This document shows, in pieces, positions 13,346 through 26,139 of a DNA stretch of 64,000 bases; positions within the stretch are counted from its first letter, which is position 1; each line of letters begins with the position of its first letter. The notes beneath the pieces were generated by a model, which was given only the letters and a program-made list of their open reading frames with translations, ran no database searches and had not been told where the DNA came from. The DNA is from Sipunculus nudus. Its lineage: Eukaryota; Annelida; Sipuncula; Golfingiida; Sipunculidae. The DNA is taken from positions 54,021,618 to 54,085,617 of the forward strand of contig CM049317.1 in the NCBI GenBank assembly GCA_026874595.1, read 5' to 3'. Made by a program: the position numbers and the translations under genes.

Positions 13346-13390
13346 GTGAACCAACTTTTCTGTGTATACCATATATATATATATATATAT

Positions 13391-13486
13391 TCATACATAC
13401 TTTGTACCATGTTTTGTACTATTATGTAGTACCTACAATTCTGCTTCCAAAACAAAATTAAGCAACAACACCTATCGTAAATATAT

Positions 13487-13518
<32 letters not shown>

Positions 13519-13605
13519 TCATACATACTTTGTACCATGTTTTGTACTATTATGTAGTACCTACAATTCTGCTTCCAAAACAAAATTAAGCAACAACACC
13601 TATCG

Positions 13606-13613
<8 letters not shown>
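13391..13613. repeat. Two tandem copies of a 128-base unit in B1 intron 2
   Basis: The stretch beginning TCATACATACTTTGTACC at 13391 is repeated almost exactly from 13519. Each copy ends in an AT microsatellite (13481-13518, 13608-13641), which probably mediated the duplication. Confidence 0.85.
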
Positions 13614-13647
<34 letters not shown>

Positions 13648-14575
13648 TTTGTATTTATATGTATGTGTCTATATTAATCTTTAAAAAAGCTACCTTAATT
13701 CTATTGGTGTATTTAATTGTAGTCGCTGTTCCTGAGCTCTGAAAATCAAGTGGATGTTGCGGGGTGTATACGTTGTGAAAAGCGACTGTTTTACCAAAGG
13801 TCTAACTAAGTATGGTTGCAAGCATAATGGTATGTCACTCTATTTATTTAATATAATTTATTCTTCAAGATATGATGATTAACAAAGTAGACACTTTTTA
13901 CTAAAGGCCATAATCAATAATTATGGATTGATACATTGTGCTCATGAAATCATTAATATCGTAGAGATCATTGATAAACTAAGTATTATAAATGTCAATA
14001 TATAGATATTAAATCTATGTGTACCCTGCAAAAAGTAGAAGGCTTATTAGAAAGCCAGTAACCAAATATATTCATAAGGTAAAAAAAAAGAAATAATATT
14101 GAAATATTTAACCCTTCTTTTCAATGCTATCGGCTTTAAAGTGTTACCAGACATTGGTGTGTTCCGCCAGGTATATGATAATATATGACAAGTATATCTT
14201 TCCCAGTCTCGAAAGGTGAAACTAATCTAACTATATAATCTCTGTTGAGAACAGGGTAAAGGATTTGTCCAATAATGGGGAAATTCCAAAGTGAAAACAG
14301 TAATGATTTTTTTCAATAAAAATGTAAGACAGATTAATTTCTGTGCTTACAAAATATACAATTTATTTCTTTCTGACGAGTGACTTCATGTATTTAATTT
14401 CACAAATCATTATCGATAGTGTCAACAGAAAATAGTGAGTGTAGAAGAATAATCTATCATTATAAGACTGATCGTGTCCTAGCCATGGAAGTTACTGAGT
14501 CTTTTGTAATCGAATTACAGTTTTGAGATGCTATAACAGGCTATGTGTGGAATGACATAATGACAATTAGAAATA

Positions 14576-14866
14576 TGCATTGTAATGAATGCAAGTGTCC
14601 GCCATTCACTTATGTGACCCATATAACTTGGTTCAACGTGACCGTAGAATTGTGATTTTTCCTTGACAACGTTCCTGGATCCGGACTATGTGAATTACCA
14701 CACAAAAATCTAATCGATATGTTATTGGCCCTTTTTCGGAATGCACGGACGATTTCATCAGAATCCGTCAAAGATTGCGCGATTTATATTGTGAACAATA
14801 ACACAGAAACAAAACCACACACACGGACTGGGATGAACGTATACCCTTCTGAAGGAGCCAATAACT
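14576..14866 (+). mobile_element. MITE-like element, family M, in B1 intron 3
   Basis: Starts GCATTGTAATGAATGCAAG and TGTCCGCCATTCAC, has CCTGGATCCGGACTATGTG in the core, an ACACACGG tract, and ends near TTCTGAAGGAGCCAAT. Orthologous insertions lie in intron 3 of B2 (40096-40388) and B3 (54820-55102), so it entered before the B genes multiplied. Confidence 0.7.
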
Positions 14867-16011
14867 GGATTTTTTTTTATAAACCGGATGTGACTACCAT
14901 AGACGCTTCCAACATGCGCACTCCTTACAAAACCGGCATTTTTGAATGTCTGTATCGTATCAGTATGTTATTTAATCATTAATATCCTTGACCTTTCACG
15001 TGATTAGATTCCGTTTGTCCTGAGACTGTCCCACGATACGACTGTGTCCTTATTGATGGTGTTGCCATTACAATTCACGACGGTGTGTACGACTGGTTCA
15101 CGGCCAGAGCCTTGTGCAAAACTATTGGAGCTCAGTTGGTGGCTATTGATGAAACTCAGTTTGACAGGTTTAATAAATTATTCGGGCAACAAGGAAAAGT
15201 ATTCGTAGGACTGAATAAAGAAGATTGGTTCTTCATTGACCCAAATGGAAGTAAATTAAGAATAATAATACGTTTGAAAATTTTATATGTATATTTTATT
15301 TCTCTGAAAAATGTTTAAGGGACATTGAAACGAATGTTTGTGTACATGTACACAACACGTAACGACTCTTTATTTATTAACAGAAATGTGTTTCAATTTC
15401 TTATCAACGGATGTTTTATGTATAAATAAATGTATATAGGAGATTTTAAGCTGAACAGTGAAATGGTCCTGTTTATGATAGTCGGAAAATACATGCAAGC
15501 ATTAGCAACACGTGTATGACAGAAATATATTGGAACATCTATGTGTTATCAAGTAAAAACAGCTGCTCAATCCCGAGAATCTCGAGCATCGCTGCCATTT
15601 GTAATAAGTCTTTACTATATGTAAAGCCTTATTATGATAAAACACGGATACCAATATCGTAGTTTATAGAGTTCTTTTGTTTTACGTACACTTTTTTCCT
15701 GTAAGGTGCAGCTACCATAAAGACCGTGTTTTGGGATAAATAACTCGATGCTTCCACAGACAGTGACTGTGCTGTTTTGAACCTGACCACAAAAATATGG
15801 AATCCAGTCAGCTGCTCCTCTCAACATCTATTCATCTGCCAAATCTGTGAGTCTGAGTGGTTATAATCATTTTATTTTGTGCTTTCATAGTAGCAAAATG
15901 AGACAACTGAATTAAGACGAATACATTGTACATTTTCAAACAATTTATGACTATAGTAAAAGTCAGAAACAGTCTTTGATGCTCTTTTATTCGATTTGTC
16001 TTATATAAACA

Positions 16012-16015
<4 letters not shown>

Positions 16016-16042
<27 letters not shown>

Positions 16043-16054
16043 AATATTTATATA

Positions 16055-16097
<43 letters not shown>
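16016..16097. repeat. (AT)n microsatellite in duplicated segment
   Basis: Alternating AT with one short interruption near 16042-16057. The second duplicate has a shorter version at 16874-16912. Confidence 0.95.
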
Positions 16098-16103
<6 letters not shown>

Positions 16104-16306
16104 TGGATTTTAATGTGTTTATATAGGCAGAAATAGTCGGGGCTCTTGAAATAAATCCCTAACATCAGATGTTTCTTTATCCATCTAGTCCTGCTTAAGT
16201 GGTACCTTGACTGCACGTTTTGTGGACATTCATTTACCTATGAAATATTCCAGTTATTTCTGTTTCTAGTAAGTCCCATGTATGAGACAGCTTACATCTG
16301 CTTATA

Positions 16307-16460
16307 CAGTAAAATCCTCGGCTAACGACCATCTCAGATTAACGACCACCTCAAAATAACAACCAATTTGTTCCGATTCCAATCCTTTTCCCTATTTATA
16401 TCAGACCTCGCTTTAGACGAACACCAGACGAACACCTTGCACTTGCCTCCATTTTATATA
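16307..16460 (+). mobile_element. Pogo/Tigger-like MITE fragment
   Basis: Begins CAGTAAAATCCTCGGCTAACG and continues GACCACCTCAAAATAAC, a pattern like the CAGT-starting termini of pogo-type elements. The other end is cut by the tandem duplication. Copies follow exon 5 in the second duplicate (from 17116), in B2 (41957-42130) and in B3 (56671-56886). Family assignment is tentative. Confidence 0.4.
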
Positions 16461-16869
16461 TATGATATATTTTACGATATGTAAAGCCTTATTATGATAA
16501 AACACGGATACCAATATCGTAGTTTATAGAGTTCTTTTGTTTTACGTACACTTTTTTCCTCTAAGGTGCAGCTACCATAAAGACCGTGTTTTGGGATAAA
16601 TAACTCGATGCTTCCACAGACAGTGACTGTGCTGTTTTGAACCTGACGACCAAAATATGGAATCCAGTAAGCTGCTCCTCTCAACATCCATTCATCTGCC
16701 AAATCTGTGAGTCTGAGTGGTTATAATCATTTTATTTTGTGCTGTCATAGTAGCAAAATGAGACAAATGAATTAAGACGAATACATTGTACATTTTCAAA
16801 CAATTTATGACTATAGTAAAAGTCAGAAACAGTCTTTGATGCTCTTTTATTCGATTGATCTTATATAAA

Positions 16870-16915
<46 letters not shown>

Positions 16916-17115
16916 AATTTTAATGTGTTTATATAGGCAGAAATAGTCGGGGCTCTTGAAATAAATCCCTTACATCACTTGTTTCTTTATCCATCTAGTC
17001 CTGCTTAAGTGGTACCTTGACTGCACGTTTTGTGGACATTCATTTACCTATGAAATATTCCAGTTATTTCTTTTTCTAGTAAGTCCCATGTATGAGACAG
17101 CTTACATCTGCTTAT

Positions 17116-17310
17116 ACAGTAAAATTCTCGGCTAACGACCATCTCAGTTTAACGACCACCTCAAAATAACAACCAATTTGTTCCGATTCCAATCCTTTTC
17201 CCTATTTATATCAGACCTCGCTTTAGACGAACACCTGGAACTTGCCTCCATTTTATCGGGGTTCTATTTGTGGTCGTCATGTCGACGTTTCGCTCTGTTT
17301 AGCTTAGCAT
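17116..17310 (+). mobile_element. Pogo/Tigger-like MITE, second duplicate
   Basis: Same start as the copy at 16307 (CAGTAAAATTCTCGGCTAACG). It extends to the opposite end, ATCGGGGTTCTATTTGTGGTCG, followed by a weak inverted match of the start. No coding capacity. Confidence 0.4.
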
Positions 17311-17999
17311 GCGTATCAAATGAAAGAGAACTATTATTACTTGTTTAATACGATATACATTTTTGTAGTATTAGTGATTTGGAATTTATTTGTCGCCACA
17401 TTGTCTTTTTTATCCTGTGTATATGAACATCAACCATAATTTAATTTAACAGTTAACACTACAGACGGCTTGGAGCCAGTTCCTGTTCAAACTTACATCA
17501 AATACAGCAGCAGCCCAGTTGCTATTCCAGCCCGACCGGTCACGCAAAACGGTAAGCCAACAAAGCCATTTTTGTCCCCATTGAGTATTATAATATTCGT
17601 GTACAGTTAATCAATTACTGTGGTTGGCTTCATGTTTGCGGAGCTACAATTTTGCGATTTCTTCATTTGGATTTTTCTTTTGCGTGGATGTGTTTTTACA
17701 ATCGCATCAGAAAAATAAATACATCAGTATATGTTCATAAAATTAAGAGATCAGAATAAATTTCACACTATATAACGATTTTCTATTACAGTTATTATAT
17801 TATGACGTGTTAATTGTGAATATATCCCCGATGATTACGATGTAATTAATGCGCGTTTGCATGGACCGCTTCAAATATTAAGCACAGATTAGGCTGCTCC
17901 TGATCAACACACCATATTTCTAGAGGTGTAATAACTTATCCGATAAGTACAGATGCATCACCCCATCTTGTTCTTTTATGTTAAAGAGTCATTTTATTA

Positions 18000-18108
18000 T
18001 TTTTATTATTATTATTATTAATATTATTATTATTATTATCACTTATTAATATAATCATTTTTATTATTTTTATTATTATCATGGTTATTATTGTTATGAT
18101 TATATATA
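18000..18108. repeat. (TTA)n microsatellite next to the LTR insertion
   Basis: Imperfect TTA/TTAT repeats. B2 has the same tract at 42801-42875 without the LTR that follows here. Confidence 0.9.
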
Positions 18109-18109
18109 T

Positions 18110-18910
18110 TGTTACATGGATCTGTTTTTATTATGCGCTTGGAGTTCTGATTCGTGTTAGGCTCAAGCCTTTGGCGTTGCTATGAGAACCGTACTTGTTG
18201 AACCCTGGGTTGTAGAGACACAGGGCTCGTTGTAGTCTGGAATTTTCTGGTGTGTACATGCGCTATGGGCGCGCGTGTATTGTTGTAGTCTAGAGGGTTC
18301 CAAAATGCAAGGTTATGGGCTTCAGGTTAAAAAGCTAAAACAGGGCTGTGATTAGAGCCGGCAGGGAAAAAATACCAGGGGACACAGAAGAGTGTGACTC
18401 TCTCGTCAGTTTTTGGGACCTTTCCGATAATTTCAGAACTTACAGATATTCTACGGATTTTATACAGACTTTAAATACGGATTGTCTTCGGATTGCCTTT
18501 GGTATTATTACCAGAACTTCACATTTGGACTACAACAGATTGTTATTGGGATTAAATCAGAACATTCTCTGAGAAGATTTACATGAACTATTGATCTGGA
18601 TTGTTTGTGTTAAAGGACTCTTGTTGAGCTGTGACAGTGATGGTAAACCAGAAATCCTAGAATCCGCACCATGGCACGGTACATTTTTATTATTGTTATA
18701 CTGTGTAATTGTATTGATTTAATGTATTGTAATGTGAGGATTGTTCTAAGAATAAATTATAATTATTTGTTAACAAAAACCACTGACTTCTTTATTCATT
18801 CCCCTTGACATTTCACACTGCCTAGTGTTGCGGAATCTGATTTTTATATCTCCGTTACGAAATGTGTACTCCTCATGATTACATAATCTGTTTTATTCGG
18901 TTTCGTAACA
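18110..18910 (+). mobile_element. Solo LTR, about 801 bases, in B1 intron 6
   Basis: Starts TGTTACATGG and ends TTTCGTAACA, so the termini are a 6-base inverted repeat TGTTAC/GTAACA of the TG...CA type. An AATAAA polyadenylation signal lies at about 18751. The flanks end and begin with ATAT, compatible with a short target duplication. The matching position in B2 (about 42875) reads straight from the TTA repeat into ATAAACATG, an empty site. No internal gag-pol region is present. Terminus type suggests a Gypsy-class element (inference). Confidence 0.75.
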
Positions 18911-19939
18911 ATATAAACATGTGTTCATGGGTGAAAATTAAAACTTCATGAAGTTAAAAAAAATGCAGTCAGTTATAAACTTCAAATGTTGGTGTCCCAT
19001 TCAAAATAAATCCTACTGTCTGTAATTTTCTAATTTTAAAAGTATTATACCTTTACCAGTTGTACCTCCGCCATTTTTACCTGAGCAACTATTTAGCAAA
19101 GCCTCTTCTACATTTGCTATTTTTACCTCAGCCATTTTTGTCTGAACCATTTTACCGGTCACGGGTGGAGTAAAGTAGAGGGCTAGATCATAGTATGGTC
19201 ACCCTAATAGTTGATGATAAAGTAACAGGTTAAAAAGTCAAGTAATAGTAATATGTATAGCCGAAGATAAAAAATATGTTGTTTTTTATATTAATAGTAA
19301 TAGTATAAGTAAAAACTGGATCAATAAGTAATAAAAATAGTAATTGAAATAGAAACCATGTAATAAGACCCAACCTGAAAACAACCTTGACATAACGTGA
19401 AAACTTCAAACTTAAGATAAGATTTAATAATTAAAACGATTAAATTTTATATATTATTATTATGTATTTTATGTATTTCTCACGATTTTCTTACACATAA
19501 TTGCTTCATTCTCCATCCCGCCGGGTTTATAGATAAATTTCGTAAAGTGCTATATAGTTTACCTTTAAGGACCCAGCGATCAAAGTAACACTTTAACCTT
19601 GAAAACCCTCACACAAGATGGTCCCAATCCCCAAGCGATCGAATTTTCTTCATTTATTTCTATGGTGGTCTTATCCACAATGGAATTTTGCCCATTATTG
19701 CTTTACTCCTGCATGAGTTTTATTTAGATCTCGAACACCTCTTTCCAAAAACTTCAAAAGTCAGTATATTCACCTTGAATCCATTGCAGAAAATGTACAG
19801 TATAGCATCCTGATGGGTGGGCTGGTCGTCCTATTTCTAGTAGCCTCTACTGCCGTCATCAGCTGCTCCTTGGGCTACTCCATTGGGAGGAGGAAAACGC
19901 TGAAGTAAGCATCTTGTGATTTAATATAAAAGCAGAAAT

Positions 19940-20357
19940 GTGCATTCTAAAAAATGCAGGCCTCTATCATGTTAGACTGGTACCTCGAACTATGACGGCC
20001 CGGTGCTCCCAGCATCGGTTCTTTATAGCAATGGATACCAGTCTACCCGCGTTGTGACATGCTCCCTCAATCCTGTTTGCGTTCACTTATTCGGCTGCGT
20101 TCACTGCGTTACCCAGTTTCATTTATGTAGAAATGAATGTACTCTTGCGAATACTAATTGATAATGTTCCTGGAACCGGAATATGTGCCAGATGCACACC
20201 AATCTAATCGATTCCGCAATGGACCATTCCTGAAATTCCCTTGAAATTTTATTAGATACCGCTCCTGAGTAAGGTTGTGAACAAACACACACACACTAGC
20301 AGACACGCCAATGAACGGGATGAACCCATACCACCCCCACGCCCATCCATCCCCATG
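19940..20357 (+). mobile_element. Family M MITE, enlarged copy in B1 intron 7
   Basis: Starts GCATTCTAAAAAATGCAGGCC and ends CCCATGGAGGCAAC. Compared with other copies it has an extra internal stretch (about 19970-20080: GACTGGTACC...CGGCCCGGTGCTCCC). Orthologous copies with the same extra stretch are at 43858-44265 (B2) and 58375-58700 (B3). Confidence 0.65.
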
Positions 20358-23300
20358 GAGGCAACAGGAAACCTATACATCATGGCCTTGATGAGCATAT
20401 CCTGTGAGACAATGACCTAATGGTCCATTGGGAACTACAGGTCCAGGACAAAGGACAAAAATGGTGATGGTTTACATAAGGAATTTAATTTGAATATCCG
20501 TGTAAACCAAAGCAGGTAGTTACATGTTATTTCTTAGTAGATTCATATTGGGCTAGCTGCAGTGAACCTTAAGAACTATCATATTAAGTTTACGAAAAAG
20601 ATCCCTGATAAGAGAAATGTATACGTGAGACACAATGTAAATATAAACATTTGTTCGGCCACACTAAGAATTTGTTATGAAACTTTTGACGGATAAGGAA
20701 AAACATGCTAGTGCAAACATTTATGTAGACTGGCCTAGTCGATTCAGTGGTTAAGACTTAATTCCTCCCAAACTTGCTCTCGCTGTTTCGCAGTGTAGAA
20801 CAGGAACTTCCATATCGCGGCATTTATAATACTAAATTACGGCTGTCTGCTGAATGTGTCATCGATAAGAGATGAAACTGAGTTACATCTCTCAATACAT
20901 GGAATGGACATTTAATTTTACGCATTTTTGTAGCAAAGCTAACTTCTAAAGCCCCGGTACAGGCTAAAGTTTATTATTTGTGCTTTGATAACTGCATGGT
21001 TGACGAGTGACCAGACAAAACGTGGGCTTGTATATTAACATATACATCATACGCACTTATTTTGGATCAGATGTATGTAATTTAAATATTTATACAAACC
21101 GCACGTATAAATTATTTAATTGGATTTACTACTGATTGGAAAGCAAACCATTGTAACATATACTGTGTTGCTTTTTACATTGAATACATATACTATGTTG
21201 ATTTTTACATTGAATATACTGGTTTGCCGGTAATTAGTTTCTAAGAATGCTACCTTGGTAAATTAAAATTACCTTATTATGAAAAAACGTTCTGCAAACA
21301 AAACACAAATCTTTGAATTATTTTGAATATATTACCATCTTCTTTTCCTCAGCAGGGACCATGCGAAATTAGGAACGGAGGACGAGAGGTCGATAGACGC
21401 GCCGGCCGCGGTTAGTTATCCTGAACAAGTTGCTTCAAATTCAGCATCACTTGATAACGAAATGGGATGGAGCTGTAAAATACAAGACTGAGACATACGC
21501 CGAGGTAGGACCAAGAGGAAACGAGTTGGTCCCTGAAAAGATTACTGAAACTAATGTAAGCAAGAGGAGTTCACGTGACAGGGGATCAGCAGCTGTGATT
21601 GGCACGTCTTCCTGTGAAGGAGGACAAATCAAAAAGCTCTTCGCCCAAGCCAATAAACACGGATATCGAAGTAAACTGGATGAAAGGGAGACTGAGGGAG
21701 AGAGCAAATATTGTTTTGCGGGCTTACCAACTAGTATACTTTCTAACATTAAATGTCACACCGCTGGGCAGGTGAACGTCCAGGTTCTTTTCAAACAGTC
21801 AAATCAAGTGGCTGGCCACAAACACACGTCCTTATAAAAACTCTATAACTTGTGTAAAGAAATCAAAATGAAATAAGAATGGAAGAAGTTACATAACTCT
21901 GTGAGGCGTAGCACCAACAATCACTGATGAAATGCACAATAAAACACGGAGTCGTCACAGAGTCGTCTCACTATGATTTAAGCTGCATCGACAGTAACAT
22001 CATAAGGAGGCAGGTGTGCCTACTGGCTACCAAACTGCTTTGAAATTGACATTAAATGAAACACGTGCTCTCACTAACTTATGTTCCCACACTAATATTT
22101 GAACATGATACTCTATACTCATATACAATAAACTAGCAAAACAATCATCCGGTCATTCTCCATGCTCATATATACCTAAGTCATACCTAAGTCACCGTCC
22201 TCTGGTGACAACCACTGAGTCAGATATCCATAAACAAAATCAATCTTTAAGTGTCCTTTTTAATGATAATTACCGTTTTAACTCGGCATATAAATATATT
22301 CTTTGCATGTTTGTTGATTTTCTTACCGCATGAATACAAGCATGGCTCGCACGGGAAAGATTTCAGTTTGTTTAGGTTATGAGTTCACAGGTATTCTTTT
22401 TACCTTATTCGTCATTCGTAGTCTAATGTTAAGATTAAGGGCTGTTTAGCACGATATTAATGCAACATGATGGAAGCCAATGGCATTGCACTCCTCCGCA
22501 GATTTTATCACGAGTCTAGTCAGGCTTACCTGCCCAACATAAAGGACTACTGAGTCGTGTATTCAAGGTTTCGCTCATAAGTGAATGTAGTCTTTTTTTC
22601 GATGACGTCATAGTGCAGCTTAAAGGTTCTTATTCACAAAGAATATTATGATCGATTAAAAATAGGACCATTCAGTTTGATTTGTTTTTAAAAGAAAAAA
22701 ATGGATCTTACATGGAATAATATCAGGTACCTTAGATACCTTTCGGATGGAATCTCATTGTGTAAATTCTACTACTTTTAGAAGCTTATTTCTGACGCAA
22801 ACGAGAATTTATATATTAAGGGTCTTTTAACATCATTTTTTCTTATTTATTTGTTAATATTCATATGTTAACGCGTTTTCTGCTACGAAGACTGATAAAG
22901 GGAGACCACTATTATACTACCAGTGGATAATATACCTGCTGTTACATAGATGGATATGCAGGATATGGGGTTGTCACTTTCTCCTATGTTTTCCAAAATA
23001 TACATTACGTTTTTACTCATTTGTCTTTAAGGGAAATCATAGCCATTTCTATTTGTGTATAAACCATTGAAATGTGAACTGAGGAAGGTTCGCTTTTCAG
23101 TCATTGTATTTACATGTTTTCTCCGCATCGGCTCGGGGAGACGGTATTTTCTACCAGGAATTTACATCTCGCAGCAGTTTATTTCCTAACAGTACCATGT
23201 TTTAATGAACGCAGCTGCTCAGGAAAGTAGAGGGTTGGATATTAGGTGAACATTTTTTAATTAACTTTGAAGCATCAGGTATATAAAAACATGCAAATGT

Positions 23301-23820
23301 TGCAAAGCGCCGACATACGGTATGGAAAAAGATAAGGGCCTGCTGGTTAGATAAAAACATTATTACAAAGTAACTTGACCAAAAACACAGTGTATCATTT
23401 CACCTGTTAACTTCATGTTTTTTCTTTGGACTGCAAGGATTTGCGGTAGAAAAGTTTAACATTATACGTGTAACCTGTACATGATGCCTGAAGTTTTAGT
23501 GTCCTTTGGACTGATCCATGGGGACGATCCCTTTAGCCGAAGAGACTAGGTCCTGTAATAAAATATAAAAATATCTTTATAAGCTCATGCTCTGGGAGAA
23601 TTTGCACAAATATCGATTCATGGTGATACTAGAAAGTAAACCCTTAAATATTATGATTATGGATAATATAGTTCCAGTATAGTGAACCACTTGGAACCCA
23701 CCTGTTGTTTGCCGCCCTTATTTATAATGCTAGCTTAACTGAATTTCATTCTGGTTTCGGACTATTTGATAGGACAGAGTCACACGCTTCCTTTAATTTT
23801 ATATCCTGGTGTTAACTAGG

Positions 23821-24085
23821 CCCGGCGACCACTGAAATCACGGCCCTGGGTGTGTAAACGTCCCAATGGCGCGGTTTTACCGCCGAGGAACCCCTAAAAA
23901 AAAGCGCAAGTGCAGACGGCAATTGGGCACGGCCTTTCCATTAAGCCTGCGGAGTGCTCACTATGGGTGGAGGCTGACAGGGGAAAATCTCACCGTTTCG
24001 GCTAAGATTCAAACTCAAGAGCTCCCGGGTTTCAGTCCTGTGGTTTACCCCTGAGCCACAGAAGCCAGTTCCACCTATAACCTTT
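23821..24085 (-). mobile_element. tRNA-derived SINE, copy 1
   Basis: Read on the minus strand, TGTGGCTCAGGGGTAAACCAC is an A box and GAGTTTGAATCTTAGCC a B box in tRNA-like spacing. A GC-richer body follows. Related copies on the same strand and at matching unit positions are at 47180-47456 and 58995-59165. Probably transcribed by polymerase III when active. Confidence 0.65.
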
Positions 24086-24644
24086 TAAATTATTTTATGC
24101 ATCGTAACTAAACCAACGGTAAATCACAAGGACATACATCGGATGGCGTTTTAATTAATTCCGTAAACATGCAGCAAAAAAATAGCATATAAGCCCAGAG
24201 CATTATTATAACCAGATTATATAACCATTAGCTTATTTTTATAATATATCTACCACAGAGGCCTGCGTGGACACTCAGATAATATGCTATACCTCGTTAA
24301 TACTACCCAGTGTGAGCAGGAAAAATATTTAACCACGAGGCACCCCCCGTTACTTAATTGACTTATCACTAAAAGAATAACTGTATGTTCCATAGATTAA
24401 AACATCAATATTGTATGTGTATTTACATAATGATATCAAGTTTGTCAAACCCTGTGTTGTCACGTTCGGATAGCCTACCGAAATGCACGAAACAGCCTAG
24501 TCACTCTGTGCTTTTCACGTTTGATATCCGGATATTTGTATGGAATCCTAAAAGTTACGATCATTGCAACCAGGGAGGCTACATTCTAAACTTTTCGACG
24601 TACTTTTGCTTGTTCAAATAAAAAAGAATAACATAATTAGAAAT

Positions 24645-24890
24645 ATGCTTTCTGAGGAATGCAGGCCTCCGCCATGTGGGCGACCAAAATGAGTTTGAAT
24701 TATTTATTCGGCCTATACTCCCTGATTCATGCCCGAGGAAGTTCCTCCAATCCATGTTTGCCTTCACTTGGTGAGTCATAATTTACTGTAATTTTTTTAA
24801 TATTCCTATAAGTCGTTCTTGGATCTACACCAAAATCTTATCGGTTCTTCATTGGCCCAATCTCAAGTTGTCCTTATTACGGTGGTTGGC
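24645..24890 (+). mobile_element. Family M MITE, spacer copy
   Basis: Best-preserved 5' end of the family: GAATGCAGGCCTCCGCCATG. The core is worn and the 3' end is not clear. The unit 2 copy is at 47995-48338. Confidence 0.6.
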
Positions 24891-25311
24891 GTTTTATTCG
24901 CGAGACAAAAATTTCCCGATTTCTCTATTTTTGAATGTGTTGCGATGGTTTTATTTTCGCGAATGCACTATAACCCAAACTTCTAAATCAGCAGTATTTG
25001 CATTTATTACAAAATAAGAACAGATTCCAGAACAGCTCATGCATTTCTATGAGTCATGCTATTAGGACCTGTGTCACAGTAAAAATATCCCCGATATTAC
25101 CGCATGTTTAACAAAAATTCATATTTGCATATGCTAGTTCCGAAAATATCCAAAGATAAGATTTGCTGATTAACGAATCAAGTTTCTAGAGGTTTGATAG
25201 CTTATTCAATTGCGCAGATGCACAAGCCCCGTTTGTTTATCTTGGTTGATGGACAGTATATTCCCGGGGGTTTCATTTTCGCGATTTTATCCCATTAGCA
25301 TGTTTTTTAAT

Positions 25312-25640
25312 CTTTCTGGATGTATGTATCCTTTATCTTGCCGAAACGGTGTTCGGTAGCGGGGGACTTTACAGCAGTGTGAGAATGTGCATACAGAAGG
25401 CATTGCATTACAATCTAGGCCTCATTGTAATGTTCTGCCTCTCGGACATGGGCGATCATCGTTCCTGGTTGTCAATGGGTGTCTATGGGCACTACAAAGA
25501 TCTACATGTTGTTGCAAATATTGTTTCATTCATACAATGGACCAAAATCATCCAGGCCACACTAAAGCTGAAAAAAGCTCAAGCTATTTGCTGTTATGAT
25601 AATAAAACCTGATAGTACAATTTGTGTGTTTCTATTGTCA
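25312..25640 (+). repeat. Recurrent 300-base module with an 87-codon open frame (25349-25612)
   Basis: Contains TTTATCTTGCCGAAACGGTG at the start and AATAAAACCTGATA at the end. The frame at 25349-25612 is open here (GDHRSWLSMGVYGHYKDL is its most distinctive part). The same frame at 60-260 and 26190-26410 has a stop (TAG) just before the distinctive part and another at the end of the module. I do not recognise the product. It may be a degraded gene fragment or a non-coding repeat with a terminal polyadenylation-like signal. Confidence 0.5.
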
Positions 25641-26139
25641 GCTAGTGTATTTTATTATTTTATGACGGCCAATGCTTCCTTCTAGCACAGCCCTTTATGA
25701 ACAGAGGTATACGACACGGTGGTTTTATTTTGATTGAATTTTTGACCCCATGAATACAGGCATAGCTCGCACGGTGTTACTGGACGAGCTCGAGAGCTAA
25801 CTTGTACGCGATTCAGGAAATCACTCGTTACCAAAAAGGATTTCTATCTTGAGTTGTAAGTTAACATGTATTCTTTTGTGTTAATTCGAAGATGTTAAGT
25901 TAATGGGCTGTGCATCAATGCAAAATGATGGATACCACTGCAATGAATTACTCCATCTTATTTTATCACCAATTTACTCCAGTTAGGCTTACTAGCCTAA
26001 CATAAATGCCTACTGAGTTGTGTATTCACTGCTACGCTCATACATAAATGTGGTCTTTTTGTCGATGACATCATGGTACAGCTTAATGGTTCTTGTTTGC
26101 AAAGAACATAATGGTCGTCTCGAAAGAGGATCATTCAGT

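Larger units (their letters stand above)
15611..17260 (+). repeat. 860-base tandem duplication carrying B exon 5
   Basis: Positions 15611-16470 and 16471-17260 are near-identical in register with an offset of 860 bases. Each copy contains the CTLD2 C-terminal exon (15706-15846 and 16566-16706), its splice signals and a downstream (AT)n tract. Both exon copies carry the same TAA, so the stop came before the duplication. B2 and B3 have only one copy. Confidence 0.9.
12182..21837 (+). pseudogene. B1: decayed double C-type lectin receptor with long tail
   Basis: Remnants of all eight B exons are in order: 12182-12286, 12831-13051, 13723-13829, 15008-15250, 15706-15846 (second copy 16566-16706), 17465-17551, 19790-19904 and 21356-21837. 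Lesions compared with B2 and B3: exon 1 is 4 bases shorter, which changes phase. Exon 2 lacks 22 bases, is frameshifted and changes an early Cys codon to TTT. Exon 3 lacks 13 bases and has TGA where the others have GGA. Exon 5 has TAA in place of the residue before LDAS, in both duplicate copies. The tail exon has lost about 30 bases including the YSEI motif, so the frame from the membrane exon stops at 21489-21491. Exon 4 (PETVPRYDC, DWFTARALC, VFVGL), the stalk and the membrane exon remain open. A translated receptor is very unlikely; a transcript is possible. Confidence 0.85.

Noticed and set aside
13249..13684. Overlapping open frames rich in Tyr and Ile in B1 intron 2
   Set aside because: Produced by AT microsatellites and a 128-base tandem duplication; no coding signal.
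15615..15827. Minus-strand open frames over B1 exon 5 (also 16472-16702)
   Set aside because: They are antisense shadows of the CTLD2 exon; the sense strand matches B2 and B3 exon 5 with splice sites.
18348..18572. 74-codon open frame in B1 intron 6
   Set aside because: It lies inside the solo LTR and has no recognisable motif; LTRs do not normally encode protein.
21447..21749. 100-codon minus-strand open frame opposite the B1 tail exon
   Set aside because: It is the antisense shadow of the B tail exon, whose sense frame is clearly conserved with B2.
23866..24054. Small basic open frame in the unit 1 spacer
   Set aside because: It lies wholly inside the antisense tRNA-derived SINE.
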